Below, one piece after another: positions 24,661-33,805 of a stretch of DNA of 64,000 nt. The stretch comes from GCA-2732755 sp965228265 (lineage in GTDB: Bacteria > Planctomycetota > Phycisphaerae > Phycisphaerales > UBA1924). The stretch's first letter is position 1; each line of letters begins with the position of its first letter. Below the pieces are notes generated by a model. That model worked only from the letters and a program-made list of their open reading frames with translations. It ran no database searches and was not told where the DNA came from. The position numbers and the translations under genes were made by a program. Location of the stretch: the NCBI GenBank assembly GCA_965228265.1, contig OZ245804.1, positions 1,426,001 through 1,490,000 of the forward strand, in the 5' to 3' direction.

Positions 24661-27600
24661 ATGAAAATTACACGGAAGTTCACAACCAAAGGCCAGGACG
24701 CCTTCGCCACTGCGAAGTGGACGAAGCGGGCCAGTCGTATCGCCAATCCGGACGGGACGGTTGTCTTTGAGATGACCGACGCGGAGGTGCCGGCGTCGTG
24801 GAGTCAGCTTGCCACGGACATCATGGTGAGCAAGTACTTCCGCAAGGCGGGTGTGCCGCAGATCCTGCCCGGGCGTGACCCGGTCGAGGCGCTGGCGCAG
24901 GACGCGTTCATCCGCGATGACGACGGCAAGGTCGTCATGGGGCCGGAGCGTTCGGCCAAGCAGGTGATCCATCGCCTCGCGGGTTGCTGGCGTCACTGGG
25001 GCCTCGAGCACGGCTACTTCGATTCGAAAGACGACGCGGACGCGTTCTACGACGAGCTGGTGTACATGATGGTGCACCAGGTGGCGGCCCCGAACTCGCC
25101 CCAGTGGTTCAACACGGGTCTGAACTTCGCCTACGGCACGACGGGCCCGGCGCAGGGTCACTTCTACGCCGACCCGAAGACGGGCGAGATCAAGGAGGCC
25201 GACGACGCCTACACCCACCCCCAGCCGCACGCCTGCTTTATCCAGAGCGTGGACGATGCGCTGGTGGAAGAGGGCGGCATCATGGACCTCTGGGTTCGTG
25301 AGGCGCGGCTGTTTAAGTATGGTTCGGGCACGGGGACGAACTTCTCGAACCTGCGGGCCGAGAACGAGCCGCTGTCGGGCGGGGGCAAGAGCTCCGGGCT
25401 GATGAGCTGGCTCAAGATCGGCGACCGCGCGGCGGGAGCGATCAAGAGTGGGGGGACCACGCGCCGGGCGGCGAAGATGGTCTGCCTCGACATGGACCAC
25501 CCGGACATCGGCAACTTCGTGAACTGGAAGGTGCGCGAGGAGATCAAGGTCGCGGCGATGGTCGAGGGCCTGAACTACCTCAAGAAGCACGACGAGACGA
25601 CTGTCGAGCTGTGCGAGCGCCTCGGGCTCGAGCTGGATTTCGACTTCAACGGCGAGAGCTACCAGACCGTCAGCGGGCAGAACTCCAACAACTCGGTGCG
25701 GATTCCTGACAGCTTCTTCGATGCCGTCGACGAGGACGGGACGTGGGAGACGCACTTCCGCACGACGGGCGAGCTGGCCAAGACGTTCGACGCCAAGGCG
25801 CTGTGGAACGACATCAGCTACGCGGCGTGGAAGTGCGCCGACCCGGGCGTGCAGTTCGATTCAACGATCAACGCGTGGCACACCTGCCCGAGCGGCGGGC
25901 GGATCAACGCGAGCAACCCGTGCAGCGAGTACATGTTCCTCGACAACACGGCGTGCAACCTGGCGTCGCTGAACATGCTGAAGTTCTACGACAGCGAGAC
26001 CAAGCAGTTCGACGTGGATCTCTACGAGCACGCGACGGACGTCTGGACGATGGTGCTCGAGATCAGCGTCCTGATGGCGGCCTTCCCGAGCCGGGAGATC
26101 GCCGAGCTCAGCTACAAGTACCGCACGCTGGGCCTCGGGTACGCGAACCTCGGCGCGATGCTGATGCAGGCGGGCATCCCGTACGACTCGGAGGCGGGTC
26201 GCTCGATCTGCGCGATGCTCAGCTCGATCATGACGGGGCGTTCGTACCGCCAGAGCGCTCTGCTCGCCAGCGAGCACGGGGCGTTCAAGGGATACACGGA
26301 CGACAAGGAGAGCATGCTCCGCGTGATCCGGAACCATCGGCGTGCGGCGCACGGCGTGAGCCGCGAGGCCAAGGAGTGGGAGGGTCTGCGCATCCGCCCG
26401 GTGCCGATCGATCACGATCTGGTGACGAACGGGCGCGTCCCGCTGGCCAACGCCAGGAACCTGCTCGACCGTGCGACCATGGTCTGGGATGAGGCGTACG
26501 AGCTTGGTCTGGAGCACGGCTACCGCAACGCCCAGGTCACGGTCATCGCGCCGACGGGCACGATCGGTTTGCTTATGGACTGCGACACGACGGGTGTCGA
26601 GCCGGACTTTGCCTTGGTGAAGTTCAAGAAGCTCGCCGGCGGCGGGTACTTCAAGATCGTCAACGCCTCCGTCGAGCCCGCGCTGCACGCACTGGGCTAC
26701 TCGGAGGAGCAGATCCGCCTGATCCTGACGTCGATCCTGGGCACGATGAGCCTGGCTGTCCCGATGCCCGAGGGCTCGATCCCGGCCGAGGACGACAAGA
26801 CCCTCGCCGAGTGGCTGATGGACAAGGGGCTCGAGCACCAGCACCTGACGAAGATCGAGGAGGGCCTGCCCGGCTGCTTCGACATCCGCTTCGCGTTCGG
26901 TGCGTGGAGCCTGGGCGACGACGCGCTCAAGGCGGTCGGCTTCGATCCCGAGAAGGCCAAGGCGGACAAGAGCTTCAACCTGCTCAGCAAGCTGGGGCTC
27001 TCGAACAAGCATATCGAGGCGCTGAACCAGCTCGTCTGTGGTCGCCAGACCATCGAGGGCGCGCCGGGCTTCGAGGAGCAGCACCTGCCCGTCTTCGATT
27101 GCGCCAACCACTGCGGCCCGCTGGGCACGCGGCTCATCGCGGCCGAGGGTCACATCCGCATGATGGCCGCGGCTCAGCCCTTTATCTCGGGTGCGATCAG
27201 CAAGACGATCAACCTGCCCAACTCGGCATCGGTGGACGACATCCAGTCGTGCTACCGCCTGAGCTGGGAGCTTGGTCTCAAGGCCAACGCGCTCTACCGC
27301 GACGGGTGCAAGCTCAGCCAGCCCCTCTCGGCCAAGAAGCAGGAGGTCGACCTCGACGAGGAGACCGACGAGCTTGATGAGCTGGAGGCCAGGGAAGAGG
27401 TGGCCTCGGGCGTGGCTGGCCTGGCCCAGGCGGTCGCTGGCGGCGACGAGTCGCGCGTGAGCGAGGAGACGGTCAAGATCGTGCACCGCCCGATGCGCCG
27501 CCGCCTGCCGGTGACGCGCGATTCGGTCACACACAAGTTCAATGTCGCCGGGCACGAGGGCTACCTGACGGTGGGCCTCTACGAGGACGGGATGCCCGGC

Positions 27601-28305
27601 GAGCTGTTTATCACCATGGCCAAGGAAGGCTCCACCATCGGTGGCCTGATGGATTCGCTGGGCACAGCGGTTTCCGTCGCGCTGCAGTACGGCGTGCCCG
27701 TGCAGTCGCTGGTCAACAAGTTCACGCACCAGCGTTTCGAGCCCGCCGGCATGACCTCCAACTCGGACATCCCCTTCGCCAAGAGCCTCGTGGATTACAT
27801 CTTCCGCTGGCTCGGGATGCGCTTCATCCCGGGGTACCGAGAGGCCAACCTGCCGCAGCGCGCCGCGAAACCCGCTGAGTCCGTCGAAACATCGGCCGCC
27901 TCCCAGAAGAGCACACCCAAGTCATCAGGGGGAGACAGTCGTTGGAGCACGCAGACCACATCCGGTGCCGCGACGGATCGCGGCGCCAAGAGCGACGGAC
28001 CGATCGCACGCATCGGCCACCAGCCGGGAGACACGACGGATCGTCATCTCCGGCCCGAAACCGGTCCGCAGACCGATGGCAGCTTGGCCCGTCACTCGGT
28101 CGTCGTGCACGAAGCGCACTCGACCACTATCGAGCGGGACGAATCGAGCGTGGTCGTCGTCGAGGAACATGTCTCGGCCCTCTCGGCCGCGATGAGCGAG
28201 AACATGGGCGACAGCCCGCCCTGCGACGTCTGCGGCGAGATCACTGTTCGCAACGGCACGTGCTACAAGTGCATGGGCTGCGGCAACAGCATGGGCTGCA
28301 GCTGA
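24661..28305 (+). CDS. nrdJ: Adenosylcobalamin-dependent ribonucleotide reductase (class II)
   Basis: Reduces ribonucleotides to deoxyribonucleotides with B12 as radical source, independent of oxygen. 1214 residues from the ATG at 24661 (MKITRKFTTKGQDAF); upstream in-frame codons fall in the repeat array. Core motifs: NSPQWFNTGL, GTGTNFSNLR, and the active-site block NPCSEY at residues 419-424 followed by LDNTACNLASLNM. A TSCPD domain begins near residue 958 (HKFNVAGHEGYLTVGLYEDG). A long Ser/Thr-rich linker then leads to a cysteine-rich tail (CDVCGE, CYKCMGCGNSMGCS) that probably re-reduces the active site or binds zinc. No cobalamin riboswitch was recognised upstream. Confidence 0.97.
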   Translation: MKITRKFTTKGQDAFATAKWTKRASRIANPDGTVVFEMTDAEVPASWSQLATDIMVSKYFRKAGVPQILPGRDPVEALAQDAFIRDDDGKVVMGPERSAKQVIHRLAGCWRHWGLEHGYFDSKDDADAFYDELVYMMVHQVAAPNSPQWFNTGLNFAYGTTGPAQGHFYADPKTGEIKEADDAYTHPQPHACFIQSVDDALVEEGGIMDLWVREARLFKYGSGTGTNFSNLRAENEPLSGGGKSSGLMSWLKIGDRAAGAIKSGGTTRRAAKMVCLDMDHPDIGNFVNWKVREEIKVAAMVEGLNYLKKHDETTVELCERLGLELDFDFNGESYQTVSGQNSNNSVRIPDSFFDAVDEDGTWETHFRTTGELAKTFDAKALWNDISYAAWKCADPGVQFDSTINAWHTCPSGGRINASNPCSEYMFLDNTACNLASLNMLKFYDSETKQFDVDLYEHATDVWTMVLEISVLMAAFPSREIAELSYKYRTLGLGYANLGAMLMQAGIPYDSEAGRSICAMLSSIMTGRSYRQSALLASEHGAFKGYTDDKESMLRVIRNHRRAAHGVSREAKEWEGLRIRPVPIDHDLVTNGRVPLANARNLLDRATMVWDEAYELGLEHGYRNAQVTVIAPTGTIGLLMDCDTTGVEPDFALVKFKKLAGGGYFKIVNASVEPALHALGYSEEQIRLILTSILGTMSLAVPMPEGSIPAEDDKTLAEWLMDKGLEHQHLTKIEEGLPGCFDIRFAFGAWSLGDDALKAVGFDPEKAKADKSFNLLSKLGLSNKHIEALNQLVCGRQTIEGAPGFEEQHLPVFDCANHCGPLGTRLIAAEGHIRMMAAAQPFISGAISKTINLPNSASVDDIQSCYRLSWELGLKANALYRDGCKLSQPLSAKKQEVDLDEETDELDELEAREEVASGVAGLAQAVAGGDESRVSEETVKIVHRPMRRRLPVTRDSVTHKFNVAGHEGYLTVGLYEDGMPGELFITMAKEGSTIGGLMDSLGTAVSVALQYGVPVQSLVNKFTHQRFEPAGMTSNSDIPFAKSLVDYIFRWLGMRFIPGYREANLPQRAAKPAESVETSAASQKSTPKSSGGDSRWSTQTTSGAATDRGAKSDGPIARIGHQPGDTTDRHLRPETGPQTDGSLARHSVVVHEAHSTTIERDESSVVVVEEHVSALSAAMSENMGDSPPCDVCGEITVRNGTCYKCMGCGNSMGCS

Positions 28306-28389
28306 CGGGCATCCCCGGGCGGGACGCTCACTGAAGCGCCCGCCCGATCACGAGTGACCCACCACGGGTCGGCTAGCGCGGTGCAACGC

Positions 28390-28444
28390 CGAGGCAGGCC
28401 GACCCCACTCCAAGACCCCCGGGCAGACCACCGGTGCCCGGGGG
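28390..28444 (+). repeat. 55-bp direct repeat, copy 1 (contains nrdJ terminator hairpin)
   Basis: Starts with CGAGGCAGGCCGACC and ends with the terminator stem. A second copy at 29695-29749 matches at 52 of 55 positions by eye. The two copies flank the chromate transporter gene in direct orientation. Confidence 0.88.
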
Positions 28445-28456
28445 CTCTTTCTTTTT
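28412..28456 (+). terminator. Rho-independent terminator after nrdJ
   Basis: A perfect 10-bp stem, CCCCCGGGCA pairing with TGCCCGGGGG across a 9-base loop, followed by CTCTTTCTTTTTTC. It lies about 110 bp after the nrdJ stop codon and just before chrA. Confidence 0.9.
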
Positions 28457-28498
28457 TCAATCACAATCAACACACCACCAACGAATACGATCCCGCCC

Positions 28499-29689
28499 AT
28501 GCCCGGAAACGTTCTCAGTGTGCTGCTCGCCTTTCTGAAACTCGGGTGCATCTCGTTCGGCGGGCCGGTCGCGCATCTCGGGTACTTCCACAAGGAGTTT
28601 GTCGCCAATCGCGGGTGGCTCGATGAGGACCGGTACGCCTCGATCGTCGCGCTGTGTCAGTTCCTGCCCGGGCCGGCGAGCAGTCAGGTCGTCTTTGCGA
28701 TCGGGCTGCTCCGCGCCGGGGTGCTCGGGGCGATCGCGGGGTCGGTGGCCTTCATGCTGCCCTCGGTGTGCGTGATGATCCTCGCCGCCGTGGGGCTGGC
28801 GCAGGTGGGCGATGTCTCGAAGGTGGGGTGGATCCACGGGCTCAAGCTGGCGGCCGTGGTCGTCGTGGCGCAGGCCGTCTGGTCGATGGGGCGTCGCCTC
28901 TGCCCGGACATGGCCCGCGTCGTCCTCGCGCTTGTGGCCGCGGGCGTGGTCCTGATCGGGCACTCGGCCCTGCTGCAGGTGGCGGTCATCGCGCTCGGGG
29001 CACTGGCGGGGTGGATGATCTACGGTCGCACACCGATCGAGCCGGGGGCATCGCACCGGCCCGATCCCGAGACGCGCCGGGCGCACGCGTGGGCGGCGGC
29101 TTCACTCGTCATCTTCGCGCTCCTGCTCGTCGCGCTGCCCATTGCGGTGCACTTCACCGGCTCGCGCGGGCTTGATGTCGTCGACGGGTTCTACCGCTCG
29201 GGCTCGATGGTCTTCGGCGGCGGGCACGTCGTCCTGCCCCTGCTCCGCGAGGAGGTCGTCCCGCCCGGGTACATCACCGACGACACATTCCTGGCCGGTT
29301 ACGGCGTCGCGCAGGCGATCCCCGGCCCGCTCTTCACCTTCGCCGCGTACCTGGGCGCTTCGATCTTCCCGGGTCATCCCGTGGCCGGCGGCCTGTCGTG
29401 CCTGGTGGCGATCTTCCTCCCCGCGTGGCTGCTCGTGGGCGGGGCGATGCCTTACTGGGAACGCCTGCGCCACCTCGCCCCCGCCCGCTCGGCGGTGATG
29501 GGCGCCAATGCCGCCGTCGTGGGCGTGCTGCTGTCGGCCCTGATCGACCCGGTCCTCACCGAAGCCGTGCGCACCCCGCTGGACGGACTCGCGGCGATTG
29601 TGGGGCTGGTGATGCTGATGTCTTTGCGGTGGCCGGTGTGGGTGGTGGTTTTGGTGATGGCGGGGGTGGGGGAGTGGGTTTTGGGGTGA
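28499..29689 (+). CDS. chrA: Chromate transporter ChrA family protein
   Basis: A 396-residue polytopic inner-membrane protein of the CHR family, which exports chromate using the proton motive force. Two homologous halves are visible: the first begins LGCISFGGPVAHLGYFHKEF and contains FLPGPASSQVVFAIG; the second begins SMVFGGGHVVLPLL and contains AQAIPGPLFTFAAYLG. A hydrophilic loop near residues 180-200 separates them. No chrB regulator or other metal-resistance gene is adjacent, so actual chromate resistance is unproven; some members carry other anions. The gene sits exactly between two copies of a 55-bp direct repeat. Confidence 0.93.
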   Translation: MPGNVLSVLLAFLKLGCISFGGPVAHLGYFHKEFVANRGWLDEDRYASIVALCQFLPGPASSQVVFAIGLLRAGVLGAIAGSVAFMLPSVCVMILAAVGLAQVGDVSKVGWIHGLKLAAVVVVAQAVWSMGRRLCPDMARVVLALVAAGVVLIGHSALLQVAVIALGALAGWMIYGRTPIEPGASHRPDPETRRAHAWAAASLVIFALLLVALPIAVHFTGSRGLDVVDGFYRSGSMVFGGGHVVLPLLREEVVPPGYITDDTFLAGYGVAQAIPGPLFTFAAYLGASIFPGHPVAGGLSCLVAIFLPAWLLVGGAMPYWERLRHLAPARSAVMGANAAVVGVLLSALIDPVLTEAVRTPLDGLAAIVGLVMLMSLRWPVWVVVLVMAGVGEWVLG

Positions 29690-29694
29690 GGGGG

Positions 29695-29749
29695 CGAGGC
29701 AGGCCGACCTCACTCCAAGACCCCCGAGCAGACCACCGGTGCCCAGGGG
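29695..29749 (+). repeat. 55-bp direct repeat, copy 2 (decayed terminator)
   Basis: Second copy of the repeat at 28390-28444, with three substitutions by eye. Two of them break the stem (CCCCCGAGCA against TGCCCAGGGG), and the run of thymines that follows copy 1 is missing here. It begins 6 bp after the chrA stop codon. Confidence 0.88.
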
Positions 29750-29866
29750 TACATTCATATTCGAATTTCTGGCAGCAGCGTGCCGGCCGCTACGCTTGTA
29801 TATTGATGAGCATCACGAGATAGGAATACGGTGTTTGGTCCGAATTTTGGAGCAGGAGAGCGTCAT

Positions 29867-31120
29867 ATGGTTTTCTCAATTAAATCAGTATTGATAGCAA
29901 TTGCAGTCGTATGTGCGCTGGGATTTGGTAATTCAGGCGTTGCCATGGCACAAGAAACGGATGAGATTGCTAAGTCGCTCGAAACCGTTAGGTTGAGATA
30001 CGAGGACGGGCTTGAGATCATCCGTCGCGACGTTCTCAATGAGATCGAAAAGATGCGTCGTTTTTCAATTCGCGAAGACGACCCCGTCGCGGCACGCAAG
30101 CGAGTTGAAGCGATCGAGGACGCATTCCGGAACGAGGGCGAGCTTCCGGATGTCCAAAAACGAAATGCATGGATCGAACGGTACAATTACTGGAAAGACA
30201 CACTTGATCGATCATACGCGAAGACCGTGCTTGACTATCAGGCGGCAGGAAATGATGCGCTCGCAGAAGTGGTGGCTGCCGAGCAGGAGCTTTTTGGTAA
30301 GCAACTCGACCTTGTGCCGTGGGGGCCGAATCTTATTGAGAGCCCCATTGAGGTTTCGCCAGACAAGCCGCTAGAGATAGAAGCAGGTATCAATGGTGAA
30401 TATCGGATTGAGATTCGAGCGACACGAGTTGAGGGCGAGGGAATTCTGTGGGTTGAGCTTCCAGTTGCTGGCAAGGAATGTGTGCGAGTGCCACTCGTGT
30501 CGGATTCGAGTGGGTCATTCGATGCAATGCTAACCGTGAGCCCCAAAGCGATAAGTTGTGATGCGGGATTCGTGATGGCGCGAAAGACGCAGTTTCAAAG
30601 ATCCTTGTGTGAAGAAATGCATGTGCGAGTAGAAACCAATGACGTTGCAATTATTGAAGCAATATCTTTAAAGCCGATGGTTCGAGGCGAAGTCCGGCAG
30701 GTCGAAGTGGATCAAGGTCGTACGTCAGAACGCCCCAGGGCGGTTGACCCATTCCCGGTTGGGTTGTTCGGTCGTGGGGATTGTAAGCATCATGCATCTG
30801 CGACATCGACTATGCAAGCAAGTGTACGGGTTGATCAGCGCGACGGAAGTAGTGTAGATTTTATAATAACAATAGAAGGAACAGGTGAAACATTTCGTGT
30901 AACTTGCAGATCAAATGGAAAGGATCTCAGAGTTGTCAATGCTGAGCAACTTAAGGCGCCCGCAAAGAAAGCCCCGTTTACTGTTCAAAAGACAGAAGGT
31001 GGGTTTGGGTCGTTAAGAAACGGGGTGCTCTCGCTGCGATGGACGATGCGGGGGAATTCGCCAAATATGGCGAAGAATAGGGCGTGGACAGTTGAGGTAA
31101 GGAATGCTGAGATGCGTTAG
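29867..31120 (+). CDS. Exported protein of unknown function in a low-GC segment
   Basis: 417 residues from the ATG at 29867, chosen because AGGAG lies about 10 bases upstream; a GTG at 29831 is less likely. Residues about 1-29 form a signal peptide (FSIKSVLIAIAVVCALGFG, cleavage near AMAQ). An N-terminal helical part with coiled-coil character (about 30-130: SLETVRLRYEDGLEIIRRDVLNEIEK) is followed by a beta-rich domain with several cysteines. I do not recognise the family. Codon and base composition are clearly poorer in GC than in neighbouring genes, which suggests recent acquisition. It follows the second 55-bp repeat copy and stands alone on the plus strand. Confidence 0.7.
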   Translation: MVFSIKSVLIAIAVVCALGFGNSGVAMAQETDEIAKSLETVRLRYEDGLEIIRRDVLNEIEKMRRFSIREDDPVAARKRVEAIEDAFRNEGELPDVQKRNAWIERYNYWKDTLDRSYAKTVLDYQAAGNDALAEVVAAEQELFGKQLDLVPWGPNLIESPIEVSPDKPLEIEAGINGEYRIEIRATRVEGEGILWVELPVAGKECVRVPLVSDSSGSFDAMLTVSPKAISCDAGFVMARKTQFQRSLCEEMHVRVETNDVAIIEAISLKPMVRGEVRQVEVDQGRTSERPRAVDPFPVGLFGRGDCKHHASATSTMQASVRVDQRDGSSVDFIITIEGTGETFRVTCRSNGKDLRVVNAEQLKAPAKKAPFTVQKTEGGFGSLRNGVLSLRWTMRGNSPNMAKNRAWTVEVRNAEMR

Positions 31121-31238
31121 TGGTTGGAAGTCAAGTGTATTGTCAAGCTAGTAGCCCTCTCAGGCCTGAAGTAAACCTCTTCCGCGTCCTCTAGTAGCTC
31201 AACCCGCCCATCCGGCCCACCAGCCCGATTTGCCCCGC

Positions 31239-33050
31239 TCACTCATGCACCCACTTCGCCCGATCCGTCGCCACGTGATAATGCGGGTCCTCGCTGATGT
31301 TCACCTCGACAAGGTCGCCGGCCCGGTCGAGCAGGCGGCGGCAGTCCTCACTCAGGTGGCGCAGGTGCACGCGCTTGCCGAGTTTCTGGTACCGCTCGGT
31401 CAGGGCGTTGATTGCTTCGAGGCCTGACTGGTCGTAGACGCGGCTGAAGTAGAAGTCGATCACGACGTCTTCCGGGTCATCCTGCGGCGTGAAGAGGTCG
31501 CGGAAGCGGGTGACGCTGCCGAAGAAGAGCACGCCGTGGAGCTGGTAGATCTTGCTGCCGTGCTCGTTGAACTGCACGTCGGCGACGAGGTGCTTGCTCT
31601 TGTTCCAGGCGAAGACGAGGGCGGACAGCGCGACGCCCAGGATGACAGCGGTGGCAAGGTCGTGCATGACGACGGTGTAGGCCGTCACGACGAGCATGAT
31701 GAGCACCTCGGCGATAGGGATCCGCCGCCAGGTCTGGAGGGTGGTCCACTCGAACGTCCCGATGACGACCATGAACATGACGCCGACGAGGGCGGCGATG
31801 GGGATCATCTCGATGTAGGGGGCGAGGAAGAGGATGAACAGGAGCAGGGCGCAGGCGGCGGTGATGCCCGAGAGTCGTCGGCGGCCGCCGGACTTCACGT
31901 TGATGAGCGATTGCCCGATCATCGCGCACCCGCCCATGCCGCCGAGCGCGCCGCAGGTGACGTTGGCGACTCCCTGCCCGATGCACTCGCGGTTGCCGTT
32001 GCCGCGCGTCTCGGTGAGTTCGTCGACGAGCGTCATGGTCATGAGCGATTCGATGAGCCCGACGCCGGCGAGGACGAGCGAGAAGGGCAGGATGATCAGG
32101 AGCGTTTCAAACGTGAAGGGTGGGAGGTCAAAGTCCCACCACGCGGGGCGGGGCAGGCCGCCCGAGATGCCCACGGCTGCGACATCGACGGACTCGATCG
32201 CGGCCTGTTTTTCCTCGGTCGAGAGCGGCGCCACTGGCGTGCCGTGGGTCACGACATCGACACCCTCGGGCAGGTTCAGTGAGGCCAGGGCCTCTGCGTC
32301 TTTGGCGCGCTGCGCATCGGTGATGGCGGCGGCCTGCGTGCTGTCCACGAGCACATCGCGCACGGTGCGGAGCGGGGAGCCATCGGCGGCTTCGTCCTTC
32401 TGCGCCGAGTTCAACCCGATGCCGATGAGCGAGACGACGATGATCGCCGCCAGCGAGGAGGGGACGGCCTTGGTGAGCCTGGGCAGGAAGGCGATGATCG
32501 CCATGGTGAGTGCGACGAGCGCGAGCATGATCCAGAGGCGCTGACCCGCGAGGAAGGACATCGCGCCGTCGGGGCTGAGCGATTTGAAGCTGGCGAACTG
32601 CGCCATGAGGATGACGATCGCCAGCCCGTTGACGAATCCGAGCATGACGGGGTGGGGGACGATGCGGATGAGCTTGCCGAGGCGCAGGAGCCCGACGACG
32701 ATCTGGATCAGGCCGCAGAGGACGACGGCGGGGAAGAGATACCCGATGCCGTAGTTGGCGACGAGTGAGACGGCGACGACAGCCATCGCGCCGGTGGCGC
32801 CGGAGATCATGCCGGGTCGCCCGCCGAAGATCGAGGTGAGCAGGCACATGATGAACGCGGCGTAGAGCCCGACGAGCGGCGGCACGCCGGCGACAAAGGC
32901 GAATGCGACCGCCTCGGGCACCAGCGCCAGCGCGACTGTCAGCCCGGAGAGCATCTCGGCTTTGGGCGAGCCTGAGAGCGCCGAACGCAGATCGAAGAGT
33001 CTGGGCTTGATGCGGGCGAATTTGGGCAGACGGATCGTGTTCTCTGACAT
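31239..33050 (-). CDS. SulP family anion transporter with C-terminal STAS domain
   Basis: A 603-residue inner-membrane transporter of the SulP/SLC26 family, which moves sulfate, bicarbonate or related anions, often with Na+ or H+. The signature region near the N-terminus is PKAEMLSGLTVALALVPEAVAFAF, followed by about a dozen hydrophobic helices (GATGAMAVVAVSLV, MLGFVNGLAIVILMAQF, MGGCAMIGQSLINVKSGGRRRLSG). A hydrophilic insert of about 85 residues lies near residues 215-300. The STAS domain occupies about 495-590 (YQLHGVLFFGSVTRFRDLF). The subfamily looks closest to BicA-like bicarbonate or sulfate carriers, but the substrate cannot be read from sequence. No carbonic anhydrase gene is adjacent. 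Confidence 0.93.
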   Translation of the reverse strand: MSENTIRLPKFARIKPRLFDLRSALSGSPKAEMLSGLTVALALVPEAVAFAFVAGVPPLVGLYAAFIMCLLTSIFGGRPGMISGATGAMAVVAVSLVANYGIGYLFPAVVLCGLIQIVVGLLRLGKLIRIVPHPVMLGFVNGLAIVILMAQFASFKSLSPDGAMSFLAGQRLWIMLALVALTMAIIAFLPRLTKAVPSSLAAIIVVSLIGIGLNSAQKDEAADGSPLRTVRDVLVDSTQAAAITDAQRAKDAEALASLNLPEGVDVVTHGTPVAPLSTEEKQAAIESVDVAAVGISGGLPRPAWWDFDLPPFTFETLLIILPFSLVLAGVGLIESLMTMTLVDELTETRGNGNRECIGQGVANVTCGALGGMGGCAMIGQSLINVKSGGRRRLSGITAACALLLFILFLAPYIEMIPIAALVGVMFMVVIGTFEWTTLQTWRRIPIAEVLIMLVVTAYTVVMHDLATAVILGVALSALVFAWNKSKHLVADVQFNEHGSKIYQLHGVLFFGSVTRFRDLFTPQDDPEDVVIDFYFSRVYDQSGLEAINALTERYQKLGKRVHLRHLSEDCRRLLDRAGDLVEVNISEDPHYHVATDRAKWVHE

Positions 33051-33147
33051 GCAGGGCTCGCGTGCGGGGTGTCTCGGCTAAATGGTGGGAGTGCACGCGG
33101 GGCGCGCAGCGGGACAGGATAGGTCGCGCCGAGTGCGAAAGAGTGGA

Positions 33148-33789
33148 TCAGCTATCGAGCGAGGCCCGGCCGGGCTTCAGATCGAACCGCTCACGCGTGA
33201 AGCAGTAGCTCAGTCCGCCCATGCGACCGATCAGCCCGATCGCGTCCTGATCGATGTGCATGCGCTCGTTGACGAGGGCATCGTCGACATGAACGCGCAG
33301 GACGCGGCCCATGATGACGTTGCCGCCCGCCGGCTCGCCCGGGTTCGTGCGGATCACCTGCATCGTTTCGCACTCGAAGCACACAGGGCTTTCCCCCACG
33401 CGCGGCGGCTTGATCGCTTCGCACGGGATCGGCGTGAGGCTCGCAAGCTCGTACTCGCTCTCACCGAACGGCAGGGGCTCGGCCGCGACGGCGACGGGGC
33501 GGATGATCGACTCGGTCGCCACGCACACCGCGAACTGGCCCGTCCCGCCCTCATCGATCGGCTTGGCGTTGCGGAGCGTGTCTTTCTCCTGGCCCTCGGC
33601 GTCGTTGGCGGCGCAGAAGAGCAGCGTCATCGGGTTCGACCCGACCCCGGAGAAGAACGAGAACGGCGCGAGGTTGGGCTGGCCCTCGGTCGAGATCGTC
33701 GACACCACCGCGATGGGTCTGGGGCCGATGCTGCCGATCAGGAGCTTGTAGCGTTCGGCGATCTGGAGATCCGTCGGGTCGAAGAGCAC
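33148..33789 (-). CDS. Flavin reductase-like FMN-binding protein
   Basis: 213 residues from a GTG start with AAAGGA 6 bases upstream. The sequence follows the flavin-reductase split-barrel pattern: YKLLIGSIGPRPIAVVSTIS, then NLAPFSFFSGVGSNPMTLLF, DTLRNAKPIDEGGTGQFAV and, later, GRVLRVHVDDAL. Members bind FMN and act as NAD(P)H:flavin reductases or related oxidoreductases; an FMN-dependent role in protecting other enzymes is possible. It lies 16 bp downstream of the methyltransferase gene on the same strand, so the two are likely co-transcribed. No monooxygenase partner is visible nearby. Confidence 0.9.
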   Translation of the reverse strand: MLFDPTDLQIAERYKLLIGSIGPRPIAVVSTISTEGQPNLAPFSFFSGVGSNPMTLLFCAANDAEGQEKDTLRNAKPIDEGGTGQFAVCVATESIIRPVAVAAEPLPFGESEYELASLTPIPCEAIKPPRVGESPVCFECETMQVIRTNPGEPAGGNVIMGRVLRVHVDDALVNERMHIDQDAIGLIGRMGGLSYCFTRERFDLKPGRASLDS

Positions 33790-33805
33790 GTCGGGTCCTT
33801 TCGTG

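Noticed and set aside
24580..24661. Cobalamin riboswitch before nrdJ
   Set aside because: The leader is occupied by the heptamer array; no B12-box or typical paired elements were seen.
25861..27729. 622-codon minus-strand frame inside nrdJ
   Set aside because: Antisense shadow of a gene with unmistakable ribonucleotide reductase motifs.
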